Origin: an uncultured Eubacteriales bacterium
GTDB lineage: Bacteria; Bacillota; Clostridia; Lachnospirales; Lachnospiraceae
Reading direction: 5' to 3'
DNA: 64,000 bases
Assembly: GCA_949292785.1 (NCBI GenBank)
Contig: CASFBK010000001.1
Coordinates: 62,001 to 126,000 of the forward strand
Shown: piece by piece, positions 15,834 through 25,800 of the stretch
How the letters are laid out: each line of letters begins with the position of its first letter
Numbering within the stretch: position 1 is the first letter of the stretch
Position numbers and translations under genes: made by a program
The notes under the pieces: model-generated
Seen by the model: the letters and a program-made list of their open reading frames with translations, nothing else
What the model was told of the DNA's origin: nothing
Database searches by the model: none

Positions 15834-16658
15834 ATGAGCTTTTTTAAAGATTTTAAGGATGACCTTTCACAGGCAGTGAATGAGTTAATGCCTGGTGAGG
15901 AATTAAAGGAAGAAGCGAAGAAAGAGGAAAAGTCAGATGTGGTTGCAAATACATTAGAGCAGGAAGTAGATGTAAAGTCTGAACTTGAAAAATTAGAGGG
16001 CCTGTTTGAAAAGGTGGAAGAGCCGGAAGAAACATTAGAAAATGTCATTGAGAAAGCCCAGAAAGAAGAAAAAGCAGCAAAAAAGGCAAAAGAAACGAAA
16101 GAAACAAAAGAAGCGAAAGAAGCTGAAAAAGCAGAAGAGCCAAAACAGGAGGAAAAAGTTGTGAATACAGAACCAACAGAAGTAAAATCGAATGAAGTGT
16201 CCGATGAAGTAACCGTTATTACAGAGGGAACATCTCTGACAGGTAATCTGGAATCTACCGGTTCTTTTGAATTAAGAGGAAAGATTGACGGAAATGTTCG
16301 TTGCAATGGTAAAATGACAGTTACCGGAAGTATCAAGGGTAATTCTGATGCTGCGGAATTTTTTGCGGATTCAGCCAAAATCGAAGGTGAGATTACTACC
16401 ACAGGAACTGTTAAGATTGGTCTTGGTTCTGTTGTTATTGGTAATATTTCTGCCACAAGTGCAGTAATTGCAGGTGCAATTAAAGGAGATATTGATGTTC
16501 AGGGACCTGTCGTTGTAGATACTTCTGCTGTTGTAATGGGAAATATCAAGTCACGTTCTGTACAGATTAACAATGGAGCAGTAATTGAAGGATTCTGTTC
16601 TCAGTGCTATGCAGATGTAGATGTAAACAGCCTTTTTGATGAAAAGAAGGGTTTATAG
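15834..16658 (+). CDS. Bactofilin with long charged N-terminal extension
   Basis: This 274-residue protein has about 125 N-terminal residues that are highly charged (Glu/Lys), with a Lys-Glu-Thr/Ala repeat at 16075-16135. A bactofilin (DUF583) beta-helix then runs from about residue 126 to 265, with turns such as GSFELRGKIDGNVRCNGK and GNIKSRSVQINNGAVIEG. Bactofilins polymerise without nucleotide and often position cell-wall enzymes. It follows a peptidoglycan-type deacetylase by 22 bases, which supports a scaffold-enzyme pair. The N-terminal extension is unusually long for the family. The stop TAG (16656-16658) abuts the pyrH ATG. Confidence 0.88.
   Translation: MSFFKDFKDDLSQAVNELMPGEELKEEAKKEEKSDVVANTLEQEVDVKSELEKLEGLFEKVEEPEETLENVIEKAQKEEKAAKKAKETKETKEAKEAEKAEEPKQEEKVVNTEPTEVKSNEVSDEVTVITEGTSLTGNLESTGSFELRGKIDGNVRCNGKMTVTGSIKGNSDAAEFFADSAKIEGEITTTGTVKIGLGSVVIGNISATSAVIAGAIKGDIDVQGPVVVDTSAVVMGNIKSRSVQINNGAVIEGFCSQCYADVDVNSLFDEKKGL
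16075..16135 (+). repeat. Short AAAGAA/GCGAAAGAA tandem-like repeats in bactofilin gene
   Basis: Purine-rich, roughly 12-base degenerate units encode alternating Lys-Glu-Thr and Lys-Glu-Ala residues in the disordered N-terminal arm. Such runs can vary in copy number by slippage. Confidence 0.55.
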
Positions 16659-16659
16659 G

Positions 16660-17355
16660 ATGAAAAGAATATTATTAAAGTTGAGCGGCGAGGCATTAGC
16701 AGGTGAAAAGCACACAGGCTTTGATGAAGCTACCGTTACAGTTGTGGCAAAACAGGTAAAACAGCTGGTAGATGCAGGAACAGAGGTTGGAATCGTCATT
16801 GGAGGAGGGAATTTCTGGAGAGGAAGAACCAGTGAAACCATTGACAGAACCAAGGCAGACCAGATAGGTATGCTGGCAACGGTCATGAACTGCATTTATG
16901 TATCTGAGATATTCCGTTCCGTTGGGATGATGACGCAGGTATTGACACCTTTTGAATGTGGTTCTTTTACCAAGTTATTTTCTAAAGACAGAGCGAATAA
17001 ATATTTTGCAAGAGGAATGGTATGTTTCTTTGCAGGAGGTACCGGACATCCGTATTTTTCTACTGATACGGCTACTGTTTTACGTGCCATTGAGATTGAA
17101 GCAGAGGGAATTCTGTTGGCAAAGGCAGTGGATGGTGTTTATGACAGTGACCCTAAGGTAAATCCAAATGCAGTAAAATATGAGGAAGTGACTATTCAGG
17201 AAGTCATTGATAAGAAGCTGGCGGTGGTAGATTTAACGGCTTCTATTATGTGTATGGAAAATAAGATGCCTATGTATGTATTTGGGCTAAATGAAGAAAA
17301 CAGTATTGTAAAGGCAATGAGCGGTGAATTTACGGGAACAAAGGTTACTGTATAA
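16660..17355 (+). CDS. pyrH: Uridylate kinase (UMP kinase)
   Basis: This 231-residue amino-acid-kinase-fold enzyme phosphorylates UMP to UDP. It opens MKRILLKLSGEALAG, keeps the IVIGGGNFWRGR phosphate-binding loop near residue 50, the UMP-binding ADQIGMLATVMN segment, FFAGGTGHPYFSTDTA, and DGVYDSDPK. All family landmarks are present. ATG 16660 lies one base after the bactofilin stop, and an in-frame ATG at 16636 is inside the bactofilin gene and rejected. The gene thus appears to be driven from upstream along with bactofilin. frr follows after 35 bases. Confidence 0.97.
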   Translation: MKRILLKLSGEALAGEKHTGFDEATVTVVAKQVKQLVDAGTEVGIVIGGGNFWRGRTSETIDRTKADQIGMLATVMNCIYVSEIFRSVGMMTQVLTPFECGSFTKLFSKDRANKYFARGMVCFFAGGTGHPYFSTDTATVLRAIEIEAEGILLAKAVDGVYDSDPKVNPNAVKYEEVTIQEVIDKKLAVVDLTASIMCMENKMPMYVFGLNEENSIVKAMSGEFTGTKVTV

Positions 17356-17390
17356 GGAAACTCTCAATATAAGCTTTGGAGGATTTTTTT

Positions 17391-17945
17391 ATGGATGAAA
17401 GATTACAGCAGTATGAGAATAAAATGCAGAAGTCACTGCAGAACTTATTAGAGGAGTTTGGTTCTATCCGTGCAGGACGTGCTAATCCACATGTACTGGA
17501 TAAACTGAAAGTAGATTATTATGGAACACCGACCGGAATTCAGCAGGTGGCAAATGTTTCTGTTCCGGAACCACGTATGATACAGATTCAACCTTGGGAA
17601 GCAAGTATGGTACGTGAAATTGAAAAGGCAATTATGAGTTCCGATTTGGGAATTAACCCAACCAATGATGGAAAAGTCATCCGTCTTGTTTTCCCGGAAT
17701 TAACCGAGGAACGCAGAAAAGAGCTGGCAAAGGATGTTAAGAAAAAAGGCGAAAGTGCAAAGGTTGCAATTCGTAACATCCGAAGAGATGCAAATGATTC
17801 ATTAAAGAAGCTTGGTAAGTCAAACGAAGTTTCAGAAGATGAAGTAAAACAGTTAGAAGACGAAGTACAGAAAATGACAGATAAATATATTGTCAAAGTA
17901 GATAAAGCGGTAGAAGAAAAATCAAACGAAATTCTTACCGTATAA
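17391..17945 (+). CDS. frr: Ribosome recycling factor
   Basis: RRF is a 184-residue factor that splits post-termination ribosomes with EF-G. The family core GSIRAGRANPHVLDKLKVDYYG and PEPRMIQIQPWE are present, followed by the C-terminal long helix. ATG 17391 follows TTTGGAGGATT with normal spacing; a TTG at 17376 overlaps the Shine-Dalgarno sequence. pyrH-frr pairing is standard in bacteria. An intrinsic terminator-like hairpin lies between frr and uppS, so downstream lipid genes may be partly uncoupled. Confidence 0.97.
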   Translation: MDERLQQYENKMQKSLQNLLEEFGSIRAGRANPHVLDKLKVDYYGTPTGIQQVANVSVPEPRMIQIQPWEASMVREIEKAIMSSDLGINPTNDGKVIRLVFPELTEERRKELAKDVKKKGESAKVAIRNIRRDANDSLKKLGKSNEVSEDEVKQLEDEVQKMTDKYIVKVDKAVEEKSNEILTV

Positions 17946-17947
17946 GG

Positions 17948-17987
17948 TTTCAAGGGGACATGACGTTAGTTCGTGTCCTTTTTGAAA
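17948..17987 (+). terminator. Intrinsic terminator/attenuator between frr and uppS
   Basis: GGACATGA (17956-17963) pairs with TCGTGTCC (17971-17978), extended by AAGG / CCTT-type pairs and an outer TTTC / GAAA helix. It is followed by TTTTT. As no clear promoter follows before uppS, read-through probably supplies part of the downstream transcription. Confidence 0.7.
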
Positions 17988-18012
17988 TCATAGGAATTCA
18001 GGAGGTGGAAGT

Positions 18013-18720
18013 ATGAATGTTCCACAGCACATAGCAATCATTTTAGACGGAAATGGAAGATGGGCAAAGCAGCACGGAATGCCGCGAAACTTCGGACACA
18101 CCCAGGGGGCGAAAAATGTGGAAACCATCTGCCGGGAAGCCTGGGATTTAGGTGTGAAGTATCTGACGGTATATGCATTTTCTACAGAGAACTGGAGCAG
18201 ACCCAAAGAAGAAGTAGATGCATTGATGAAGCTATTGCGTAATTATATGAAAAACTGTATCAAGACGGCGGAGAAGAATCACATGAGAGTCCGTGTGATT
18301 GGAGACAAAACAGGATTGTCAGAAGATATTCAGGAAAGTATTGCACGCTTAGAAGAGTCATCGAAGAATCAGGATGGTCTCAACTTTCAGATTGCCATTA
18401 ATTACGGGAGTCGTGATGAAATGCTCCGGGGGATGAGAAAAATGCTCCGGGATTATAAGGAAAATCAGTTTTCCTTAGATGAACTGGATGAAACCAGGTT
18501 TCAGAGTTATCTGGATACGGCAGATATACCGGACCCGGATTTGCTGATTCGTACTAGCGGAGAACAACGGATTTCCAATTATCTGTTGTGGCAGCTGGCG
18601 TATACGGAATTATATTTTACCAATGTACCATGGCCGGATTTTACGAAAGAGGAATTAGTAAAAGCCATTGAGGACTATAATAGTAGAGATAGACGCTATG
18701 GTGGGATAAAGGAGGAATAA
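18013..18720 (+). CDS. uppS: Undecaprenyl diphosphate synthase (cis-prenyltransferase)
   Basis: This 235-residue enzyme condenses farnesyl diphosphate with isopentenyl diphosphates to the C55 carrier used for wall synthesis. The active-site loop IILDGNGRWAKQHG is at residues ~8-22, with the catalytic Asp in LDGNGRW. FGHTQGAKNV, YAFSTENWSRP and DPDLLIRTSGEQRISNYLLW complete the family motifs. ATG 18013 follows CAGGAGGTGG. The gene is followed two bases after its stop by cdsA, a normal Firmicutes neighbour. Confidence 0.97.
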   Translation: MNVPQHIAIILDGNGRWAKQHGMPRNFGHTQGAKNVETICREAWDLGVKYLTVYAFSTENWSRPKEEVDALMKLLRNYMKNCIKTAEKNHMRVRVIGDKTGLSEDIQESIARLEESSKNQDGLNFQIAINYGSRDEMLRGMRKMLRDYKENQFSLDELDETRFQSYLDTADIPDPDLLIRTSGEQRISNYLLWQLAYTELYFTNVPWPDFTKEELVKAIEDYNSRDRRYGGIKEE

Positions 18721-18722
18721 CC

Positions 18723-19523
18723 TTGTTTAAAACACGTTTATTAAGTGGAATCGTACTGGTGGCTGTGGCGCTTGCCCTGATTATTACAGGGGGAAATGTA
18801 TTATTGGCAGGACTTACGATTATTTCACTCATTGGGATATTTGAGCTTTATCGGGTATTTCATATAGAAAAAACACTGGCAGGAATGGTAGGATACATAG
18901 CAGTGCTTGTATACTATGCCAACTTGTTATGGGATTTCATACCAGACATGATGATATTTGTTTTAGGTGTTCTGGTGGTATTTATGGCGGCATATGTATT
19001 TTCTTTTCCAAAATACAAGGCAGAGCAGATTTTTGCCGGGTTTTTGGGTGTTTTTTATGTCGCTGTTATGCTTTCCTGTGTATATCAGACAAGGGAACTG
19101 ACCGCAGGCGCTTACATTATATGGCTGATTTTCCTGTGTTCCTGGGGATGTGATACCTGTGCATACTGCGTGGGAGTTCTGATTGGAAAGCACAAGATGG
19201 CGCCGAAACTGAGCCCTAAAAAATCCGTGGAGGGTGCAGTGGGAGGAGTTCTTGGAGCTGCCTTACTTACAGTTATCTATGGATTTGTATTTCAGAAACA
19301 GATGAATCTTTCTACGGAATATATTTTGGTTCTGGCAGGAATCAGTGCTGTTGGTGCCCTGATTTCCATGGTGGGAGATTTGGCAGCATCAGCAATTAAA
19401 CGAAACTATGATATTAAGGATTATGGAAAGCTGATACCGGGACACGGCGGAATTTTAGACCGTTTTGATAGTGTAATATTTACTGCACCGATTATATATT
19501 ATCTTGCATTGTATTTGATATAG
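18723..19523 (+). CDS. cdsA: Phosphatidate cytidylyltransferase (CDP-diglyceride synthase), TTG start
   Basis: This 266-residue polytopic membrane enzyme makes CDP-diacylglycerol from phosphatidate and CTP. It has about eight hydrophobic helices, a GCDTCAYCVGVLIGKHK segment with KLSPKKSVEG, and the family signature KLIPGHGGILDRFDS near the C-terminus. The start is TTG at 18723, six bases after AAGGAGGAATAA; no ATG gives a family-like N-terminus. uppS-cdsA-dxr-rseP is the standard order, and spacing to dxr is 13 bases. Confidence 0.95.
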   Translation: MFKTRLLSGIVLVAVALALIITGGNVLLAGLTIISLIGIFELYRVFHIEKTLAGMVGYIAVLVYYANLLWDFIPDMMIFVLGVLVVFMAAYVFSFPKYKAEQIFAGFLGVFYVAVMLSCVYQTRELTAGAYIIWLIFLCSWGCDTCAYCVGVLIGKHKMAPKLSPKKSVEGAVGGVLGAALLTVIYGFVFQKQMNLSTEYILVLAGISAVGALISMVGDLAASAIKRNYDIKDYGKLIPGHGGILDRFDSVIFTAPIIYYLALYLI

Positions 19524-19536
19524 ACAGAGGTTGATT

Positions 19537-20679
19537 ATGAAAAAAATTGCGTTATTGGGTTCTACCGGTTCGATTGGTACCCAGACACTGGAGGTAGTAA
19601 GAGAGCAGGGAGATATTCAGGTGGTCGCCATGGCGGCAGGAAAGAATATCCGGCTTTTAGAACAACAGGTTCGGGAGTTTAGACCCGCGCTTGTAGCAGT
19701 ATGGGAAGAAAAGGATGCCTGTATTCTGCGGGAGAGCCTGCGGGATATGCAGATACGGGTCGTATCCGGAATGGAAGGACTTTTGGAAGTTGCGGTCATA
19801 CCGGAGGCAGAGATACTGGTCACTGCAATCGTTGGGATGCTTGGAATCCGCCCTACTATAGCAGCCATTGAAGCGGGAAAAAATATTGCACTTGCCAATA
19901 AGGAAACACTGGTAACAGCAGGACATCTGATTATGCCTTTGGCAAAAGAAAAGGGAGTATCGATTTTGCCGGTGGATAGTGAGCACAGTGCTATTTTTCA
20001 GTCTTTAAATGGTGAGGAGAGCAATAAAATCAATAAGATATTATTGACGGCGTCCGGTGGTCCCTTCCGTGGAAAAAAACGGAAAGATTTAGAGCATATG
20101 CAGGTAGAGGATGCACTGAAACACCCTAACTGGTCCATGGGAAGAAAAATCACCATAGATTCCGCAACCCTTGTGAATAAAGGTCTGGAGGTAATGGAAG
20201 CGAAGTGGCTGTTTGGTGTGGAACTGGAACAGATTCAGGTAGTGGTACATCCTCAGAGCGTTATTCATTCCATGGTGGAATATGAAGATGGTGCAGTGAT
20301 TGCACAGCTGGGAACGCCCGATATGCGTCTTCCCATTCAGTATGCCCTTTATTATCCCAAACGCAGAAGAATGTCCGGGAAGAAACTGGATTTTTATGAA
20401 TTGTCCGGTCTTACCTTTGAACAGCCGGACACGGAGACTTTCCAGGGGCTGGCACTGGCATTTCAAGCCATGAGGCAAGGTGGAAATATTCCGACTGTTT
20501 ATAATGCGGCAAATGAGAAAGCAGTAGCATTGTTTTTAAATCGAAAAATATCTTTTCTGGAAATACCAGAAATCATAAATGCATGCATGGAAAACAGCAG
20601 ATATGTAAATTGTCCTACCGTAGAAGAGATTCTTACTACGGAGGCAGAGACTTATGCATTTATAGAGAGCAGGTGGTAA
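19537..20679 (+). CDS. dxr: 1-deoxy-D-xylulose 5-phosphate reductoisomerase
   Basis: DXR is the second enzyme of the MEP isoprenoid pathway and makes MEP with NADPH and a divalent metal. The protein has 380 residues. The Rossmann start LLGSTGSIGTQTLEVV is visible, with ANKETLV near residue 125, LPVDSEHSAIFQ (metal-binding Asp and Glu) and TASGGPFRG. DATLVNKG-like SATLVNKGLEVMEA holds the second Glu ligand. The start ATG 19537 is preferred over the in-frame TTG 19531. Together with ispG downstream it shows that this organism uses the MEP pathway. The stop touches the rseP start. Confidence 0.97.
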   Translation: MKKIALLGSTGSIGTQTLEVVREQGDIQVVAMAAGKNIRLLEQQVREFRPALVAVWEEKDACILRESLRDMQIRVVSGMEGLLEVAVIPEAEILVTAIVGMLGIRPTIAAIEAGKNIALANKETLVTAGHLIMPLAKEKGVSILPVDSEHSAIFQSLNGEESNKINKILLTASGGPFRGKKRKDLEHMQVEDALKHPNWSMGRKITIDSATLVNKGLEVMEAKWLFGVELEQIQVVVHPQSVIHSMVEYEDGAVIAQLGTPDMRLPIQYALYYPKRRRMSGKKLDFYELSGLTFEQPDTETFQGLALAFQAMRQGGNIPTVYNAANEKAVALFLNRKISFLEIPEIINACMENSRYVNCPTVEEILTTEAETYAFIESRW

Positions 20680-20680
20680 C

Positions 20681-21715
20681 ATGAAAATTATAATTGCAAT
20701 TATAATCTTTAGTATGATTATTTTGTTTCATGAACTGGGGCATTTTCTTCTGGCGAAAAAGAATGGAATCCGGGTGAATGAATTTTGTCTGGGGCTGGGA
20801 CCCACGTTATTTGGTGTTACCAAAGGGGAGACCAAGTATTCCATCAAGCTGCTGCCTTTTGGCGGTGCGTGTATGATGGAGGGAGAAGATGGTGACAGTT
20901 CCGACGAAAGGGCTTTTAACAATAAGTCTGTCTGGGCGCGTATCAGCGTCGTGGCGGCAGGTCCTGTTTTTAACTTTATCATGGCATGGATATTTGCATT
21001 GATTATTATGATATGTGTGGGATATGACAGACCGGTGCTGACAGATGTAATCGAAGGCTATCCTGCACAGGAAGCAGGCATGCAGGCGGGGGATGAAATC
21101 ATATCTCTGAATGGACATAAAATACACTTTTATCGGGAAGTGAGCATGTACTCCTTTTTCTATCCGGGAAAAGAAGTTGAAGTAGTGTATGAACGCGACG
21201 GAGAACGATATGAAGTTACCCTTCAGCCTAAATTAGACGAAGAGACTGGAAGCTATATGATGGGAATCAGTGGTTCACTGGCAAGAGAGCGGGGGAATGT
21301 ACTTGAGACCATTTCACACAGCGCTTATGAAGTAAGATACTGGATTTATTCTACGGTGCAGAGTTTGCGCTTACTGGTAACCGGAGGTGTCAGCATGAAT
21401 GACTTAAGCGGTCCAGTGGGAATTGTAAAGAGTATTGGTGACACCTATGATGAGAGCAAGAGCAGTGGCGGCGCTTATCTGACCTTTTTAAGTATGCTGA
21501 ATATCTGCATTTTCCTGTCTGCCAACCTGGGAGTGATGAATCTTTTGCCAATCCCTGCCTTAGACGGAGGACGGCTGGTATTTTTGATTATCGAAGCAAT
21601 ACGCGGGAAGCGGGTAGACCCGGAAAAAGAAGGAATGGTTCATTTTGTGGGACTTATGGCACTTATGGCGCTCATGGTATTTGTAATGTTTAATGACATC
21701 CGTAATATCTTTTAG
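20681..21715 (+). CDS. rseP: RIP zinc metalloprotease RseP/RasP (site-2 protease)
   Basis: This 344-residue intramembrane protease has the zinc motif HELGH (His17, Glu18, His21) in the first helix, followed by the NEFCLGLGP segment. A PDZ domain spans about residues 110-190, and the second active-site motif NLLPIPALDGGRLVF lies near residue 290. It cleaves membrane-embedded anti-sigma factors and signal peptide remnants in Bacillus. Its start lies two bases after the dxr stop, so the two genes are tightly coupled. About four transmembrane segments are seen. Confidence 0.95.
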   Translation: MKIIIAIIIFSMIILFHELGHFLLAKKNGIRVNEFCLGLGPTLFGVTKGETKYSIKLLPFGGACMMEGEDGDSSDERAFNNKSVWARISVVAAGPVFNFIMAWIFALIIMICVGYDRPVLTDVIEGYPAQEAGMQAGDEIISLNGHKIHFYREVSMYSFFYPGKEVEVVYERDGERYEVTLQPKLDEETGSYMMGISGSLARERGNVLETISHSAYEVRYWIYSTVQSLRLLVTGGVSMNDLSGPVGIVKSIGDTYDESKSSGGAYLTFLSMLNICIFLSANLGVMNLLPIPALDGGRLVFLIIEAIRGKRVDPEKEGMVHFVGLMALMALMVFVMFNDIRNIF

Positions 21716-21724
21716 GAGAAGTAT

Positions 21725-22795
21725 ATGGAGACGAATATAGTAAGAAAAAAGACAAAAGAAGTACAGATTGGCAATAAGAAGATTGGAGCAGGAAATCCTA
21801 TCCTGATTCAATCTATGACCAATACAAAGACAGAGGACATTAAGGGCACCATAGACCAGATTCAGCGCTTGACCTCTGCAGGCTGTGATATTATTCGGTG
21901 CGCAGTTCCTAATCTGGAGGCAGCAGAGGCATTGGAAGAAATTAAAAAAGGAATTACCATTCCATTGGTTGCGGACATTCACTTTGATTACCGCCTTGCC
22001 ATTGCAGCAATGGAACACGGCGCGGATAAGATTCGTATTAACCCCGGGAATATCGGTTCAAAGGAGCGGATAAAGGCAGTCATTGACGTGGCAAAGGAAC
22101 GGAATATTCCGATTCGTGTAGGGGTAAACAGTGGTTCCTTAGAAAAGGAACTGGTAGAAAAATACCATGGTGTAACGGCGGAAGGTATTGTGGAAAGTGC
22201 ATTGGATAAGGTGAAAATGATAGAGGACATGGATTATGATAATCTGGTCATCAGTATTAAGTCCTCGGATGTAATGATGTGTGTAAGAGCACATGAGCTG
22301 ATTGCAGATAAAACAGAGCATCCGCTGCATGTAGGAATTACAGAATCAGGTACGGTTACCAGTGGTAATATTAAGTCTGCCATAGGACTTGGGATGATTT
22401 TAGGACAGGGAATCGGAGATACCATAAGGGTATCTTTGACCGATGACCCCTTAGAGGAAATTAAGTCCGCGAAGATTATATTAAGAACATTGGGACTTCG
22501 CAAAGGCGGAATCGAAGTAGTATCCTGCCCCACCTGTGGAAGAACTCAGATAGACTTAATTGGTCTGGCAAATCAGGTGGAAAATATGGTGGCAGATATT
22601 CCATTAGACATAAAGGTTGCCGTTATGGGATGTGTCGTAAACGGACCGGGAGAAGCGAAGGAAGCCGATATCGGAATTGCAGGCGGAATTGGAGAAGGCT
22701 TGATTATCAAGCATGGAGAAGTATACAAGAAAGTAAAAGAAGAGGAGTTATTAGAAGCTCTTCGTTATGAACTGCTACATTTCAATGAATCATAG
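21725..22795 (+). CDS. ispG: 4-hydroxy-3-methylbut-2-en-1-yl diphosphate synthase
   Basis: This 356-residue MEP-pathway iron-sulfur enzyme converts MEcPP to HMBPP. The N-terminal TIM-barrel contains GAGNPILIQSMTNT and DIHFDYRLA. The C-terminal [4Fe-4S] domain carries the cluster cysteines in SCPTCGRTQ and MGCVVNGPGEAKEADIG. Length fits the short bacterial type without the plant insert. The start ATG 21725 is six bases after TAGGAGAAG. It takes the place usually held by, or next to, proS in this operon. Confidence 0.97.
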   Translation: METNIVRKKTKEVQIGNKKIGAGNPILIQSMTNTKTEDIKGTIDQIQRLTSAGCDIIRCAVPNLEAAEALEEIKKGITIPLVADIHFDYRLAIAAMEHGADKIRINPGNIGSKERIKAVIDVAKERNIPIRVGVNSGSLEKELVEKYHGVTAEGIVESALDKVKMIEDMDYDNLVISIKSSDVMMCVRAHELIADKTEHPLHVGITESGTVTSGNIKSAIGLGMILGQGIGDTIRVSLTDDPLEEIKSAKIILRTLGLRKGGIEVVSCPTCGRTQIDLIGLANQVENMVADIPLDIKVAVMGCVVNGPGEAKEADIGIAGGIGEGLIIKHGEVYKKVKEEELLEALRYELLHFNES

Positions 22796-22825
22796 CAGTT
22801 TATGAAATGCAGAGGTGAGAATAAA

Positions 22826-25800
22826 ATGAGTAAGCTGTTTTTTGATGTTTTTCCGGAACTTAAGGTAAATCAGGATATGGAGAAGCTGTTAGCAGACGTG
22901 GAAGTAACGAAGGTTTCTACCAATCGTCAGCAGAATCATCTTAGGGTTTATCTGTTAAGTACCAGATTGATTTGGAAAAGTAATATTTTCCATCTGGAAG
23001 GAAACATCAAGAAGCAGCTTTTTCCGCATCATGATGTTTCCGTAAAAATCATAGAAAAATATCAGTTGTCCGGGCAGTATAACCCAAAGAAGCTGATGGA
23101 TGTCTATAAAGACAGTGTTTTAGAGGAATTTCGGGCATACAGCCTCTTAGCATATAATGTCCTGCGGATGGCGCAGATGGACTTTCCGGAAGAAAATAAA
23201 ATGATACTGACCCTGGAGGACTCTGTTATTGCAAGGCAGAAGTCCGAGGAAGTGGTACAGATTTTAGAAAAAATCATCTGCGAACGATGTGGCATGGATG
23301 TAAATATTCAAATAGAATATGCCGAACCCAAAGAAAAAAAATACAAGAAAAATAGTGATATCCAGATTGAAAATGAGGTCAAAAGTATTGTCAGCCAGTC
23401 TTCTCTGGCAAAGGGAAACCAGTCTGGCGAAGACGGAGAAACAGAAGAAAGAGCTGCAGAAGCGGTACCAGTGGAACCAGCAGGAGAAGCAGCTCCATTT
23501 TCACCGGATACTGTTGTAATGGCACAGGCACCAGCGGAAAAAAAGGAAGAGAAAAAGGAAGCGCCAAAGGGTGGCTTCCAAAAGGGCGGCTTCAAAAAAG
23601 GCGGCTACTCTGGCGGTGGCTTCGGCGGCAGCTTTAAACGTTCGGACAATCCGGATGTGGTATACGGAAGAGACTTTGAAGAAGAAACCATTGCCATCAA
23701 AGAGATTCTTGGAGAAATGGGCGAAGTAGTTATCCGTGGACAGATTTTAAGTCTGGAAACCAGAGAAATCCGTAACGAAAAGACCATTATCATGTTTGCC
23801 ATTACAGACTTCACAGATACCATTATGGTGAAGATGTTTTCTAAGAATGAATTCGTAGCGGACATTACCGCAGAAGTCAAAAAGGGAGCCTTTTTGAAAA
23901 TAAAAGGTGTGACTACCATTGATAAATTTGACGGTGAGCTTACCATTGGTTCTATTGCCGGAATTAAGAAAATACCGGATTTTACCTCTACACGGATGGA
24001 CAACAGCCCACAGAAGCGTGTAGAGCTTCATTGTCATACGAAAATGAGTGATATGGACGGTGTTTCCGAGGTAAAGGATATTATCAAGCGTGCTATGAAA
24101 TGGGGGCATCGGGCAATCGCTGTCACAGACCATGGAGATGTTCAGGCATTTCCGGATGCAAACCACGCCGTTTCCCCAGAGGATGATTTTAAGGTCATCT
24201 ATGGTGTGGAAGCCTATCTGGTAGACGATTTAAAGAACATTATTGAGAATCCCAAAGGACAGAGTCTGAACGACACCTATGTGGTATTTGACTTAGAGAC
24301 TACGGGCTTTAGCCCTTTGAATAATAAGATTATTGAAATTGGTGCGGTTAAGGTAGAAAAGGGAAAAATCACAGACCGTTTTTCCACATTTGTCAATCCG
24401 GAAGTACCGATTCCGTTTAAAATCGAAGAGTTGACCAGTATTCGTGACGACATGGTATTAGATGCACCTAAGATAGAAGAGATTCTGCCGGAGTTCTTAA
24501 AGTTCTGCGAAGGCGCCATTATGGTAGCTCATAATGCAGGCTTTGACATGAGTTTTATCAGTAAGAACTGCGAACGGCAGGGCTTAGAATGTGAATATAC
24601 GGTCATTGATACGGTGGCGCTGGCACGTGTGCTGCTGCCCCAGTTAAATCGTTTTAAACTGGATACGGTAGCAAAAGCATTGAAAATTTCTCTGGACAAT
24701 CATCACCGTGCCGTAGATGATGCGGCATGTACGGCAGAAATTTTTGTAAAGTTTATTGCAATGTTAAAAGACCGGGGAATCGAGACTTTAGAGGAAGTCA
24801 ACCAGATGGGAAGCACCTCGGTAGATAACATTAAGAAGCTGCCTTCCCACCATGCAATTATCCTTGCCACCAATGATACAGGAAGAATCAATCTGTATCG
24901 TCTGGTGTCAGAGGCGCACCTGACTTATTATCACAGACAGCCCAGAATTCCAAAGAGCGAATACCTCAAGTATAAGGAGGGACTGATGATCGGCTCCGCC
25001 TGCGAAGCGGGAGAACTGTATCAGGCAATTTTACGAGGAAGCTCCGAAGAAGAGATTGCACGTCTGGTACGTTTTTACGATTATCTGGAAATTCAGCCGC
25101 TTGGAAATAATGCGTTTATGTTAAAAGGAGACAGTCCTACCGTTGCCTCCGAAGAAGAGTTAAAGGATATTAACCGAAAAATCGTAAAACTGGGTGAACA
25201 GTTCAATAAACTGGTGGTTGCCACCTGTGATGTGCATTTCTTAGACCCGGAGGATGAGATATACCGCCGTATCATTATGGCAGGAAAAGGTTTTAAGGAT
25301 GCAGACGACCAGGCGCCATTGTTCTTAAGAACCACAGAAGAAATGCTTGCAGAGTTTGCGTATCTCGGAAGTGAGAAAGCAGAAGAGGTAGTTATCACTA
25401 ACCCAAATAAGATAGCAGATATGTGTGAGAGGATTTCTCCGGTGAGACCAGACAAGTGTCCGCCGGTCATTGAAAATTCCGACCAGATGCTGCGTGATAT
25501 CTGTTATAACAAGGCACATGATATTTATGGACAGGAACTGCCGGAAATTGTATATGAACGTTTGGAACGAGAACTGAATTCCATCATATCCAATGGATAT
25601 GCCGTTATGTATATTATCGCTCAGAAGCTGGTGTGGAAGTCCAATGAGGATGGTTATCTGGTAGGTTCCCGTGGTTCCGTAGGTTCTTCCTTTGTAGCCA
25701 CCATGTCCGGTATTACAGAGGTAAATCCGCTGTCACCCCATTACTATTGTCCGGAATGTCATTTCAGTGATTTTGATTCACCGGAGGTAAAGGAATTCAG

